DNA from: Chionoecetes opilio | Lineage: Eukaryota > Arthropoda > Malacostraca > Decapoda > Majidae | Reading direction: 5' to 3' | Assembly: GCA_016584305.1 (NCBI GenBank) | Contig: JACEEZ010020544.1 | Span: 1-64,000 of the forward strand | DNA length: 64,000 nucleotides | Shown: positions 1-11,561 of the stretch, one piece after another | How positions within the stretch are numbered: the first letter of the stretch is position 1 | Layout of the letters: each line of letters opens with the position of its first letter | Position numbers and translations under genes: made by a program | The notes under the pieces: model-generated | Database searches by the model: none | What the model saw: the letters and a program-made list of their open reading frames with translations, nothing else | Told to the model about the DNA's origin: nothing

Positions 1-101
1 AAAACACCCTTACAATTTTTAGCCAGGAAAATAGTCAGTGTCTCTAAAAAAGACACATTTGCCTCTTAGCACAGCTTAGTGGACCTCCGCTGAAACTACT
101 G

Positions 102-1360
102 TTCAAAAGAGCTTGAAAGCAAAAACCTCAGTATACATTGATTTTCAAACAGATTTTGATAGCATCAGCAGAGAAATGGGTAATTTCTAGCGTTTTCCCA
201 TACTCTTCCTCTTCCCCCAAACAAGCTTAGGAAACCTGCGGAAATGCGGGGTTTTCGGGTGGGGAATGAATAATGTGTCTGAAACAATATTTTTTAAGCT
301 ATGTAGGGGTCAAAATTCCCTCGATCTAGAAAATTGACCTAACCAAACCTATCCCCAAAACCCCAAACCCCAAACCCCTCGACCCCCCACACCCGATAAT
401 CTAACCTAACCTAACTAAATTTCCCACCTAACTTCCTAGCGGGGGTGCTCCGACCCCCTCGAAACCCCAAAAAAAAAATTAAATAATAAATAAATATCAT
501 TTCTAACGAAAATACTCTCTATTAGAAAAGCATCACATATTTAGCGAAAAAAATTGAACTTGTCTGAAAATCTTGCAACAGTCAAAAAGTATATAATTAA
601 CTTAATGAATGTTGCAAAGTCTTAAAGTAATCGTCCAGACCCATTTTTTCTTTGCATAATTATGTTGAATGTTCATTCAAAATACCTAATCCACAAAAAA
701 TAATTCATTTCCACGCCTTATTTCCCTAAAAACATGACTTTTGTAAAAAGCGCGGGAAAAACAACAGCCACCATTCCACCCGGGTGCAAAAACTTGCTGG
801 CAAACTTCACATCAGGAAGCCTCCCAGCCCTCCCTGATACCGATACACGGAGACTCGGAGAAAAATATGTACTTGAGAATTTTGGGTGTTTGATATATTT
901 TTTGGCGATATGGCATATATTTGCATCCTGTATGGGTACAGCAAGAAAGCTGTGCCTTTCCCGAGAGCTTAGCACCCATTTACAACCTATACGGTGACGA
1001 TATATGTGTGCAGACGTGTGGAGCGGCGGGTTAGTAGCGAGCCCTCTCATCTCGGTGGCCTCGCTACTACCCGTCGCTCCACACGTCTGCACACATATAT
1101 TGTCGCCGTATAGGTTGTAAATGGGTGCTAAGCTCTCGGGGAAAAGGGACAGCTTTCTTGCTGGTACCCATACAGGATGCAAGTATATGCCATATCGCAC
1201 CCCAAAAAAAATATCAGAAACACCCAAAATTCTTCAAGTACTATATTTTTTCCGAGTCTCCGGTATCGTATCAGGCAGGGCTGGGAGGCTTCCTGCTGTG
1301 ACGTCGCCGAGCCGTGGTGCGTCGTCTGCTGGTCGCCAGTTGTGTTGAGAGCTCGGGAAC
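102..1360. repeat. Left copy of ~3.9-kb direct duplication (clean part)
   Basis: This stretch matches 4,003-5,260 in the same orientation with only scattered differences. It contains one arm of a CCTAA foldback family (about 160-330), a CCTAA-rich tract (about 345-470) and a TTAA-flanked foldback element (626-1,469). The offset between copies is about 3.9 kb. No gene is visible. Either a real tandem duplication or an assembly duplication would look like this. Confidence 0.85.
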
Positions 1361-1469
1361 AATTTAATGCACCCTTAACCTACGGTGCCAAATATGCAAC
1401 AAATTTTTGGAAATTATGATATTAATTTTTGATTAAATTTAAAACAGTATATTATGGTTGGACGTTACT
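626..1469. mobile_element. TTAA-flanked foldback element, copy 1
   Basis: The left end reads AGTAATCGTCCAGAC directly after TTAA (622-625). The right end is a degraded inverse of it before TTAA (470-473 of the 1,400s, i.e. 1,470-1,473). The interior is a long palindrome centred near 1,050, with arms of roughly 240 bp. It is a diverged copy of the element at 4,535-5,406 and encodes nothing convincing. The TTAA target points to piggyBac or Kolobok type; this is inference without a transposase. Confidence 0.75.
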
Positions 1470-3480
1470 TTAACAGTTCAATTTTTTTGTTATTGTTTTT
1501 GAAAAAAAGTCCTGTTTTTCAAATTGACAATCCCTATCTCTTGGTCCAAAGGGTTTTCAAAATGGGGCAACTTTATGTCCCACATTTTTCAAATTTTTAG
1601 CCCGTAGCAAACACCACTCCTGGGGCAGTTTCATAAAGTACACCCTACTTTTAAAATTGCCAAACCCTATTATAAAAAATTTTAAACCTTTAAAAAACCC
1701 CAAAAACCCCCAACTTAACCAAAAATTTATCCTCCCTTTACATCCTTAATTCCGTTTTTCCTTCTCTTATGGAAATGACCAACACACACCAATGGGTTCC
1801 ACTTGAGTCTCTAATTTTCTTTTTCATCTGTTTGGGTTTTTCTTTTAATTTCTGGGAATTCTTAAATTTTCAAACAAAATTTAAAATTTTCTAAACTTGG
1901 GGTATGGGGACCATTGGTTCTGGACATTTTCTCAAAGGCCCTTTCAACAGCACTTCTTTTGGGAAAAAATGTTTATAGAGGATTTTCCGATGTTGAGTTG
2001 AAAATGAAAAAACCAACCCACTTTTGATTAACCAAAAAAAGTTTAACCTTTTATATTTCCTCACGCCTTAAAAATGGGAATAAGGAAAAGCGTCAGTTTC
2101 AAAAAAAAACAGCGAGAAACATTGCTTCGGTTTTTTGCCCTTTCATTAATTTGAAAAATGTTTTCAACGGAATCCTTAAATAAAAAGTTCTGAGTAATTA
2201 GGCTACCTTTCATAATCCCACTTTTTGGGGTTTTTGGCCAAAGGAAAATTCGAGGTTCAACAATCCCCATTTGGTTTTTAAATTTGCCTTCAGGTTTTTG
2301 GAAAACCCCCGTTATTCAAAGTATGGTTTTAGGAGTATTGGTTGAAATGCAAATTCCGATCCATTAATAACCAGAACTCTCTCCATTTTTTTTGTTTTGT
2401 CCTTGGTAAAAATTACCCCTTTAAATTTTGTCCCCACGTTAAAAAATTCATATTCTTCACACCGGACAAAAGAACAATTCATATCATTTAACCTCATGTG
2501 TTTTTTATGGGTAAATACCTTTTCCAATTTTACCCCCATTGTTTTTTGTTCACCTAAATAAAGGAAAAACTGAGAATGAACAACAAAAAAAAAAAAAAAG
2601 TGGCTTTTTTAATTTCAGGGTTTAAAAGAGAAAAAACATTTTTTATGTTATAAAAAAAAAAAATACAAAAAAACACTAACAAGGTCACGCAATTTGTTCT
2701 TTTTTCCCTTCGTGATTGGAATTTTTGTTCCCAATAACAGGTTTAAAAGGAAAAAGTATTCCAACCATCCTTTTGGGGGGAAAAAAAATTTTCTTTTTTT
2801 TTTAGTATTTTTGGGTTCCCTTTCCAGACCTCATTTTAGGTAAAAAGTTTACTCTAATTTGTGTAAGTGCAAACAATGTTATTCAATTATATTTTTTTAA
2901 ATAAAATACTTAAATAGAAAATGGTTTTATTAATATAAAAAAGGGGCACCGTCTGGTTGGGGGTTCTAGCAAAAGGCTTGGCGGGGAACACTCATTGTAA
3001 TCTGGGTTTCAACCCCAAAAATTTTTGGGTGGAGAGAAAAATGGAATTTTAGGTTTTATTTTCTACAGCTTTGGACCTGTGGCGGTTTTGGAGTTTTGGG
3101 GTAAAATTTTTTGCTTGTGGGTAATTTGAACTGTTGGTTTTTCAACAACCTCCACCCAAACCTTGAAACCTTATCCACCTCCTAACTATCCTCTTCCTGG
3201 GGGTCTTGCTGAAAGCCTCAATTATTTGTTTAATTTCTCAAAATTCATAGGAAACACCTTTTCGGTTTTCTTCTAAATCTCCCCGGTCATCATTTACATA
3301 ATCTCTCCACTAAGTCGCGCCATTTCAAAATTTGAATTTCGTCATTCACCAGGACAATTTCATGCATCATACACTCATGTTGTGTTTTTCATGGGTCAAC
3401 TCCTTTCTCACATTTGACATTCCATAGTTTAATTGCTACTTAAACCAAAATATATCTGGAAGAAAATTAGAAAAACACAT
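1360..3480. repeat. Corrupted copy of the 5,260-7,000 region
   Basis: Long, order-preserving but noisy similarity to 5,410-6,960 is visible. Examples are the block at 1,760-2,070 against 5,800-6,150 and the block at 2,160-2,420 against 6,290-6,620. Differences are dominated by homopolymer expansions and contractions and by small indels, unlike ordinary divergence. No coding region can be supported here; the short open frames are shadows. It looks like poorly polished long-read consensus. Confidence 0.7.
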
Positions 3481-4002
3481 TATTTATGAAAAAAAACAAA
3501 AAAAGTCGGCTTTGAGAACCTGTACAGGCTTACCTATGCAGAATAAGACACAATTTTTTTATGTTATTTTGAAGTAAACATACAAAGCTTCAATTTTGAC
3601 TAAATGATTTTTTTTGTCGCGAGTGAACTTCAAGGTCACAGGTCAAGGTCAAAGTTCAAATTTTGTGCCCTTTTTTCAGTTATTGATGTAAGTTAATTCT
3701 GTAAACCTAGAATGATTCAGAGACTCATACTGAGTAAAAAAGATATTAAAACCATCTCTCTAAGTTTATAAATAAAGATTTTAGGGACATTTGAAGTTTG
3801 ATCTTTTAGGTCATTTTCGAGGTCATGCCAAAATTTTGATGACCTCTTACAGGAGACCCGTTGCCTCTAGAGTGCTCAAATTTTGCACAAGGCATATGGC
3901 AGCAACACTCATAACATGTGCCAAATTTAAGCAAAATCAGAGTTGGTGAGGTGTTAATTTGTCATTTTGGTGGGCCACCTGTCCTGGAATGCCCCTACTG
4001 TT
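3481..4002. other. Unique spacer, no gene seen
   Basis: Clean sequence between the two duplicate copies. It holds repeated short AAGGTCA-like words (around 3,630-3,650 and 3,800-3,850) but no open frame, RNA gene or terminal repeat I can support. Confidence 0.5.
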
Positions 4003-4529
4003 TCCAAAAGAGCTATGAAAGCAAGAAACCACTCAGTAATATCAATTGATTTTCAACAGATTTTGATGGCATCAGCAGAGAAATGGGTAAATTTCTAGCG
4101 TTTTCCCATACTCTTCCTCTTCCCCCAAACAAGCTTAGGGACCTGCGGAAATGCGGGGTTTTCGGGTGGGGAATGAATAATGTGTCTGAAACAATATTTT
4201 TTAAGCTATGTAGGGGAGTCAAAATTCCCTCGATCTAGGAAAATTGACCTAACCAAACCTATCGCCAAACCCCAAACCCCAAACCCCCTCGACCCCCCAC
4301 ACCCGATAATCTAACCTAACCTAACTAAATTTCACCTAACTTCCTAGCGGGGGTGCTCCGACCCCCTCGAACCCCCAATAAATTATAATATAATGAATAA
4401 ATATACATTTCTAACGAAAATACTCTCTATTAAGAAAAGCATCACATATTTAGCGAAAAAAATTGAACTTGTCTGAAAATCTTGCAACAGTCAAAAAGTA
4501 TATAATTAACTTAATGAATGTTGCAAAGT
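4003..4529. repeat. Right duplicate copy with CCTAA-rich tract
   Basis: Matches 102-620. The block at about 4,070-4,235 is an arm of a foldback family also seen at 31,540-31,740. The block at 4,236-4,375 is rich in CCTAA, CCAAACCCC and CTAGCGGGGG words. No gene. Confidence 0.75.
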
Positions 4530-4534
4530 CTTAA

Positions 4535-5406
4535 AGTAATCGTCCAGACCCATTTTTTCTTTGCATAATTATGTTGAATGTTCATTCAAAATACCTAATC
4601 CACAAAAAATAATTCATTTCCACGCCTTATTTCTCTAAAAACATGACTTTTGTAAAAAGCGCGGGAAAAACAACAGCCACATTCCAGCCGTGGTGCGAAA
4701 CTTGCTGGCGACTTCACATCAGGAAGCCTCCCAGCCCTGCCTGATACCGATACACGGAGACTCAGAGAAAAATATAGTACTTGAAGAATTTTGGGTGTTT
4801 CTGATATATTTTTTGTGCGATATGGCATATACTTGCATCCTGTATGGGTACAGCAAGAAAGCTGTGCCTTTCCCGAGAGCTTAGCACCCATTTACAACCT
4901 ATACGGCGACGATATATGTGTGCAGACGTGTGGAGCGGCGGGTAGTAGCGAGCCCTCTCATCTCGGTGGCCTCGCTACTACCCGCCGCTCCACACGTCTG
5001 CACACATATATTGTCGCCGTATAGGTTGTAAATGGGTGCTAAGCTCTCGGGAAAGGCACAGCTTTCTTGCTGTACCCATACAGGATGCAAGTATATGCCA
5101 TATCGCACAAAAAATATATCAGAAACACCCAAAATTCTTCAAGTACTATATTTTTCTCCGAGTCTCCGTGTATCTGTATCAGGCAGGGCTGGGAGGCTTC
5201 CTTCTGTGACATCGCCGAGCCGTGGTGCGTCGTCTGCTGGTCGCCAGTTGTGTTGAGAGCTCGGGGAATTTACAGATTTTGAATGCGGATCATTTAAAAA
5301 CGGGTGACTGGATGCAAAAAGTGACAACATATTGTTGATATACTCGATCATGGCTATATTTTGACTGCATTAAATCAGGAATGATGAAATGGTCTGGACG
5401 ATTACT
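4535..5406. mobile_element. TTAA-flanked foldback element, copy 2
   Basis: The terminal inverted repeats are perfect. The left end, AGTAATCGTCCAGACC, follows TTAA at 4,531-4,534 and its exact inverse precedes TTAA at 5,407-5,410. The 872-bp element is mostly one hairpin, with arms of about 240 bp (about 4,710-4,952 and 4,971-5,213) around an 18-nt loop. No transposase frame is present, so it is non-autonomous. A third right end of the family lies at 26,909-26,923. Superfamily assignment (piggyBac or Kolobok) rests on TTAA alone. Confidence 0.85.
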
Positions 5407-5438
5407 TTAAGCCAAGTTCAATTTTTCTTCGCTTAGTA

Positions 5439-7191
5439 GTGCCGACCGGGGTAATTTGGTCCTGGTTTTGACAAACTGATCTAGTTTCCATATCTATTGA
5501 AATAAACAAACAAAAAGTTAATACAATCATAGGAGGGTCACTACCTATATGTCATTAAAGTTTGAACAAATTTCCATTATAGCTCTGTTAGCAATACACT
5601 GCGAAGTGCGGACCGCATTGTTACACTAAATGGGGTAAATCGGACCTAACTTTGGGGTAAATTGCCCATATATATATAAAAAAGAAAAATATTTCTTAAA
5701 AATTTGACAAACCTCCAAAAACTTAAACAACATGTCATGCCATGCCCATGGACACTATCAAACATTATGTGAGCTGTTCTTCACATTCTCTGGTTAGTCG
5801 GAAAAGATGACCAACACGCACACGTTTGGGTTCCAGTCTTTGAGTTCCTAGTCTTTCTTCTTTTTCTAGGTCTATGTTAGTTTTTCTTTTATAATTTCTA
5901 AGCATTGTTACTTAATTTAGTAATACTTTACACTAGGGCCAGAACTCCCTACACAATTGGGAGTATGGTTTCTGTTTACCTTATTGGATTCTAGGAAACA
6001 TTCTCTCTATGAGCTTCCGTCACAAAGCACTTCTTTCGGAGATATAAGATGTTTTTAATAGGAAGGAGATCCGAGTGTATAGGAGATATGAAAATTAAAC
6101 TAACCTAACCCCACCTTTTGACTCACTAACCTAACCTAACACACGCTTTAACCTCCAAACTAATGTCAAATCTGCATTAAAAAAGTGTCCGCGGCAAGGG
6201 AAGAACAGAGGCGATGCAGGTAACAAGAGGAAGAAGAGTCAGGCGCACGTAAACACTTGGCTCTCGCTTCCCTATGAACATGTCATTATCTTCGAAAGTA
6301 ATGATTTGCAACGGAAACTCATATAGAAAATGTTTCCTAGAATTAAATAAGGTAAACAGAACCACACTCCCAATTGTGTAGGGAATTTCGGTCCTAATGT
6401 AAAATAACCGTTAGGTTACGTAATCAATGCCCCATGTTAGGTTAGTTAACTAGCAGGGAGGTATGGGTGGGCATAGCCCCCCAGTTATGTCAGTAGAGTA
6501 TTGGTTTATAGGAAGTATTGGTTGAAACTGCACATTTACCGTATCCATTAAGGTAAACAGAAATCATTCTCCCAATTGTGTTGAGAATTCTGGTCCTTGA
6601 GTAAAAATTTACCCTTAATTTATATACCAGCACCCTTAAACTAATTCCATATTAGCATTCAACAATCTGAAACAAAAGAAACAAGTGCAAATAAGCAGTT
6701 AATCCTCACCGTGATATGCCGTGAGGGGTAGATTACACTGGGTCCAATTTACCCCGCGAGTGTTTTTTTTCACCGGGGTAAATACGGACCCAAACTGAGC
6801 ATTGATCATACAAAATGAACAAGATAGAGCATTTTTGATATTTTCATGTTAAAGTAGAGGAAAACACTATATATAAAGCTTATTTACAGAATGTACTTCG
6901 TCTCGTATTTGAATCCCATGAAAGTTCGCCAAATCAGCTGATTTTGTAAACAAACTTTGCCGCAACTTTTTTTTGCTGTCATTTTACTCATTTTCTATTT
7001 TGGTTTCTGGGTTCAGTTACATATCGATATTTATATTCATATTAATACTAGAAATGTTAAAATGGTTGTTTACTACATGGGATATTCAAAACTGTTACAC
7101 TCTTATTTATATTTGAAACAAACACCAAAGCAAAGATGGCGGTCCGAATAGAACCGGTCCGTTGGAAGGACCAAATTACCCCGGTCGGCAC
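5439..7191. mobile_element. TIR element with TA target duplication, 1.75 kb
   Basis: The ends are perfect inverted repeats of about 24 bp beginning GTGCCGACCGGGGTAATTTG, flanked by TA at 5,437-5,438 and 7,192-7,193. Subterminal words of the type GGGGTAAAT-GGACC recur near 5,632-5,670 and 6,740-6,790. The interior contains a CCTAA-core foldback (5,925-6,415). No transposase is encoded. The TA duplication suggests the Tc1/mariner-pogo group; this is inference. Confidence 0.85.
5925..6415. repeat. Foldback with CCTAA core
   Basis: The left arm (about 5,930-6,060) and right arm (about 6,285-6,410) are inverse copies. For instance, the CACAATTGGGAGT word of the left arm reappears inverted on the right. 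The 220-bp centre carries several CCTAACC units. A partial copy lies at 32,100-32,520. It belongs to the pattern of palindromes with telomere-like cores discussed in the findings. Confidence 0.7.
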
Positions 7192-7199
7192 TATGTGAT

Positions 7200-7547
7200 G
7201 CTTTTCCTACTGGAGATTATCTAATTATCTATATGAGGCAGTGCATTTTTTAACATAACTGGGTGACCAAAAGGTCTCCTGGTGATGAAAAACTGTCGCC
7301 CAGTAAGAACATATCTAAACTAGGCGACAAGATATTTATTCATAAAATTCATTATATTCATTACAGAAACTTAATTACATTATATTATGTAATATTCATT
7401 ACAGGAACTACCTCGTGTAGGTCTCACGGCCTCTTGTAGCTTCCTTACTTTCTTATGTTCTTATGTTCTAAAATCCTTCATGGATGCAATGGCTCATCAT
7501 TTCTGTGTGTGCAAGATCCAGGTGCATTCGTATTACTGCATATAGTC

Positions 7548-7556
<9 letters not shown>
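7200..7556. other. No gene seen
   Basis: AT-rich unique-looking sequence with no open frame, terminal repeat or RNA signal that I can support. Confidence 0.5.

Positions 7557-7644
<88 letters not shown>
7557..7644. repeat. (TA)n microsatellite
   Basis: Uninterrupted TA dinucleotides of about 88 bp, forming the left flank of the TIR element at 7,645-8,409. Confidence 0.97.
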
Positions 7645-8409
7645 GGATCACCTGAAGATCCGTCACCCCAGAGTTTGGCAGGGTGATGGTTCTTCAGGTA
7701 GGATATCCTGGGTTGACGGTTCTTCAGGTGGCAACACCTGGGGTGACAGTTCTTCAGGTGGGGTCAAGACCTGACCTGACTTCACCTTCCAAGTGAGGTT
7801 AGGTCAAATGGGTAAAAGGGAGGAGTCAGGACCCTAGCTCCAGTCAGGTAAGAGGACTATATAAAAGTAAGTGGGCTAAAAAAAATTAAGTCATAGGAGT
7901 CAGTGGTCCATGGCACGCAATACCTTCCAAACTATAGCGTCCTAGCTACCACTGTTGTGTGATGATTCTACTAAAGTTATTTGGTGGCTTCAACAAAACA
8001 GACTTTTAAAGCGTGAAGTTAAATGTGTTACTTGTGATAACTAGATGAATTGGACAAAATACTCCAGATCGAAGGATGGTTTTCTGTGGAAATGCCAAAC
8101 AAAAGACTCCCTGAAGTATAAATCCACAAAATAAATTTACTGTAAATTGGAATACTGAGTAAAGTATAATGTATTTTGTATTTCGGAACACTGTATATTA
8201 CTCTTATTTTTTTCTTTAAACTTTCACAAAAAGATGCATAACACAAAGGAATATATTTCTCATCCTAATTTTATATATTACATTCACTGTGGGCTGGGGT
8301 GACGGATCTTCAGGTGGGATATCCTGGGGTGATGGTTCTTCAGGTGGGATATCCTGGGGTGACGGATCTTCAGGTGGACATTCTGGGGTGACGGATCTTC
8401 AGGTGATCC
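7645..8409. mobile_element. TIR element with internal minisatellite, inserted in (TA)n
   Basis: The first 26 bp (7,645-7,670) and last 26 bp (8,384-8,409) are perfect inverted repeats starting GGATCACCTGAAGATCCGTC. Both ends carry tandem units of roughly 30-34 bp with the words GGGGTGACGG and TCTTCAGGTGG (7,660-7,765 and 8,288-8,400). It is flanked on both sides by TA arrays, as expected if it inserted into a TA microsatellite. It has no credible coding region; the Gly/Ser-rich frame over the repeats is a repeat artefact. Confidence 0.8.
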
Positions 8410-8420
8410 ATACATACGTA

Positions 8421-8466
8421 CGTATATATATATATATTATTATATATATATATTATATATATATAT

Positions 8467-8534
<68 letters not shown>
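8421..8534. repeat. (TA)n microsatellite
   Basis: Interrupted TA array between the TIR element and the 5' end of the truncated LINE. Confidence 0.95.
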
Positions 8535-8538
<4 letters not shown>

Positions 8539-8540
8539 AG

Positions 8541-9743
8541 ACGCCTGGTAAGTCAACAACGGACCGTATCCTAGCGCTTCGTGTCCTGGTGGAACGCCGA
8601 CGTGAGTTTCGACGGGATGCTTGCAGCCTATGTTGATCTCAAGAAGGCGTTTGACTCAGTGCATCGTGAGTCACTCTGGGATCTTCTGCGACTTCGAGGG
8701 ATTCCTGCAAGGACTATTGGTTTGATAACTGGTCTGTATTCTGGGACTGAGAGTGCTGTGAAGTGTGGGGCAGGTGTATCCAGCTTCTTTCCTGTGAATA
8801 CAGGAGTGAGGCAAGGGTGCGTCCTTGCCCCATCACTTTTCAACACATGTATGGACTGGGTATTGGACAAGGTTGTAGATCAAAGTGATTGTGGAGCATC
8901 CGTCGGCAACACCAAGATCACTGATCTTGTTTTTGCCGATGATGCAGTAATCTTTGCTGAGTCGCTGGAGGTGCTGGTGATGGCTCTCGAGGTGCTGCAC
9001 GAGGAGGCAAAGCCTTTGGGACTTGAGGTCTCCTGGCTCAAGACCAAGGTCCAGGTGTTTGGAGACTTACTAGATGAAGCAGTTCATGCGTGTGGCGAGG
9101 ACATTGAGATCTTGAAAGTTTTACATACCTTGGTAGCGCAGTCCATAATGACGGCGGGTCACGTCAAGAAGTCTTACGGCGGATTGGCATAGCCCACGGT
9201 GTTATGGACTCGCTCAGCGGGAGTATTTGGCGTTGTCGGTACCTGTGCAGGAGGACAAAGATCCGGATCTTCAAATCGCTTGTGATCCCTGTCTTACTCT
9301 ATGGTTGTGAGACATGGACACTAAATAGTGACTTGAAGAGACGAATCAATGCCTTTGGTAATAAGTGTCTTCGCAGAATCATGGGGTATCGCTGGGAGGA
9401 TTACGTGTCAAATCAGCGATTGCACCGTGAGACTGAATCGAGGCCTATTACCTGCATAGTCCGTCAGCGCCAACTTCGGCTATATGGGCATGTGGCACGC
9501 TACCCTGAAACCGATCCTTCCCATCGGGTTGTATCTGTAAGAGACAATCCAGCGTGGAGGAGGCCAAGGGGGCGCCCACAAGGCTCGTGGCTGGGGCAAG
9601 TTGATATTTCTTATCGAGAGCTGCTTGGTATGGGAAAGGAGCCTGTATGGGAACTCGCTCGTGGTGACCCCCGGGAGTGGCGTCGTAGGGTGGGCGAGGC
9701 GACGCGCCCCCCGGCGTATGCCCCCAATGATTGATTGATTGAT
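8541..9743 (+). pseudogene. Non-LTR retrotransposon, copy 1 (5'-truncated RT)
   Basis: Reverse-transcriptase half of a LINE that is nearly identical to 46,437-47,647 and 60,411-61,874. Visible motifs are AYVDLKKAFDSVHRESLW (RT block with catalytic-region D), GVRQGC and VFADDAV (the FADD box), then a C-terminal LLYGCETWTL domain. It ends in a (TGAT)n tail at about 9,726-9,743. It is broken: compared with its sister copies it lacks about 2 nt near 8,612, 9 nt near 9,083 and 1 nt near 9,115, so the frame is lost between the RT and the C-terminal part. It is 5'-truncated directly against a TA array. The clade is uncertain; it resembles RTE-type elements by the tail and C-terminus. Confidence 0.9.
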
Positions 9744-9748
9744 ATATA

Positions 9749-9832
9749 CACACAAACCTCGATTTCCCGGACCTCCATTTCCCGGATATCGGATTTGCCG
9801 GACAAAATCCGAGGTCCGGGGATATGTCAGCC

Positions 9833-9901
<69 letters not shown>

Positions 9902-10454
9902 GTTGAAATGCCTGGTCCTGTTCGTAAATTGACAAAGTTGTCCGGCGGTCCGAGCGTCTCTTGTCATCACTGGTCAGTGTCCGCGACCTCCCACCATGTG
10001 GCAGCATGCTCTGCGGTCGTATTGTTTACATTTGGGCACACGACACTCACGGTTCACCTGCACAGCCTCCGTCAGTCCCCTGACTCCCACTGCCTCGAAT
10101 CAGGAACATCTCTGAGACTATTGAACACTTTCTGCTGCCTCCCGCCAGGTGGCAGCATGCTCAGCGGACGTAAAAGTCCGCGGTGGGGTAGTTGATATTG
10201 GTGGTTGCCGGACAGTAAATACTAGAGTAGGATAAACGTCCAGGGGTGGATAATGTGGGGTTTTTTACATTTTATTCTCTTACTGTCTTTATAGGGACTG
10301 ACAACTAAGCGGGCTTTGTGTTACCCATTTTTGTTGTGCCCTTGGCCAGTTCTTTGTGATGTAAAAAAAGCATCGAACTGTTGCGATTCCCGGACTTTTG
10401 CGGTTCCCGGACCAGTGCTCCCCCCTATTAGTCCGGGAAAACGAGATTTGTGTG
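9749..10454. mobile_element. TA-flanked TIR element (CACACAAACC family), copy 1
   Basis: The ends CACACAAACCTCG and its inverse are flanked by TA (9,747-9,748 and 10,455-10,456). Immediately inside are repeated TCCCGGAC words. The interior has a run of T (9,838-9,898) and a segment homologous to 24,340-24,760 and 43,700-43,950 that carries remains of a LINE C-terminal zinc-knuckle region. A short LINE 3'-end-like insert lies at 10,248-10,370. It sits between the LINE tail and the Tigger element with only shared TA bases. Confidence 0.8.
10248..10370 (+). mobile_element. LINE 3'-end fragment
   Basis: Matches the 3' tail of the jockey-like LINE at 37,230-37,340 (words CTTACTGTCTTTATAGGGAC and CTTGGCCAGTTC), ending in a short A run. 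Interpreted as a very short 5'-truncated retroposed copy nested in the TIR element. Confidence 0.7.
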
Positions 10455-10882
10455 TATACAGTAAAACCCTTATAACTCGGCATTGTATAACCCGGAGGAA
10501 TTTGATATAACTCGGCATGGCAAGGACACGTTTTTTTTTTTTTTTTTTTTAGAAAAGTAACTGGGGGAATCACAATGAGATTATTTTCAAGAAAATCCTG
10601 TAGTTAGTTTCGGAGCTACAGCCATGCGTAGAGGGCCGCCAACCTGCCGAAAAGGGGGACGCAATAGGAATACTCGGTGACGCTAACCACTCTGCTACCG
10701 CCTCACCTAAACTGCATCTCATGGTTTTCACTCGGCATATCATGCCCTCACAACCTCTTGTGTGAACATGTAAACAGAAAGTCGGCAAAAAATAATGTAT
10801 CTCGGCATATTGATGTTATAACTGCATCTCTTTGCTTACACTCGGCATATCGTCAGTCGCATAAAGTCGTGTTTTTGTCCTT

Positions 10883-11105
10883 TTGACCCTTTCCTGCAGG
10901 CTCAGACTCTTCAATTTCATTCCCTTCCTGCTGGAGACACCCTTGCGTGATGGAGCTGACATCTTGAAATACAGTACTGTATGATGTAATCCCAAAACAC
11001 GTAAAATAGGTGGCAAAGTAAAGCAAAGGTCGGGAAGCAGCGTGTAGGGTGTCAGCTGAGCCGTGTTTATGTCGTCCAAGCACCGTCTTGGATACGAATT
11101 CCGTT
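10883..11105 (-). repeat. Inverted partial duplicate of transposase 5' region
   Basis: Read on the - strand, this gives the same start peptide as the transposase (MSAPSRKGVSSRKG then KLKSLSLQE) before drifting out of frame. The forward partner is 11,246-11,633, with the hairpin block inserted between. The element therefore has a head-to-head arrangement of promoter and N-terminus. Only the + copy continues into a transposase. Confidence 0.8.
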
Positions 11106-11338
11106 TTTTGTCGAAATTGAAAAAGGATTGGTTGCTGCTTCAAAAACAACAAGCTTGGTAGGAGCCGAAATAATAATCAATGCAAAACATTGCAAACAAT
11201 ATCACAAAGTAGTATAACACACATTTCAGCAAGTGTTATTGGATTGGGATTCGTAATCCAAGACGGTGCTTGGACAACAAAAACACGGCGCAGCCTACGC
11301 GTTGGTTCCAGCAGGTCTCTGTCCAACTCTAAACTCCT

Positions 11339-11463
11339 AGCAACTCCTAAGTTTAAGAGTTCCTAGAAGTTAGCTCGGGTGTTGCTGTGAGTTGCTATGA
11401 CTCTTAGCAACTCACAGCAACACCCGAGCTAACTTCTAGGAACTCTTAAACTTAGGAGTTGCT
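11339..11463. repeat. 58-bp perfect hairpin upstream of transposase
   Basis: The arms 11,339-11,396 and 11,406-11,463 are exact inverse complements with a 9-nt loop. The hairpin lies inside the Tigger element, about 100 bp before the transposase start. It could be a nested foldback or a tandem inverted scar. No function is assigned. Confidence 0.95.
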
Positions 11464-11472
11464 AAGAAGCTT

Positions 11473-11480
11473 TATAAATA
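11473..11480 (+). promoter_or_regulatory. Candidate TATA box of transposase
   Basis: TATAAATA lies 82 bp upstream of the chosen ATG at 11,562, directly after the hairpin. The position is compatible with a core promoter, but the match is weak evidence by itself. Confidence 0.35.
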
Positions 11481-11561
11481 CAGCAAGCTGCTGACCTTTG
11501 CTTTACTTTGCCACCTATTTTACGTGTTTTAGGATTACATCATACAGTACTGTATATCAAG

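Noticed and set aside
340..470. Chromosome end (telomere) at the left edge
   Set aside because: CCTAA units are degenerate, interspersed and internal; they recur at many internal positions in the window.
2940..3020. tRNA-like segment (GGTTTCAACCCC B-box-like)
   Set aside because: Lies in the corrupted region; no consistent cloverleaf can be drawn.
3601..3660. Nuclear receptor response elements (AAGGTCA words)
   Set aside because: Short degenerate repeats in spacer DNA with no nearby gene; no reason to call regulation.
7455..7774. Open frames across (TA)n and the GGGGTGACGG minisatellite
   Set aside because: Ile/Tyr and Gly/Ser repeat peptides come from simple repeats; no conserved domain or start context.
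8581..9192. LINE RT fragment as a host gene
   Set aside because: Near-identical copies with TSD and (TGAT)n tails at 45,236 and 60,411 show it is a retrotransposon.
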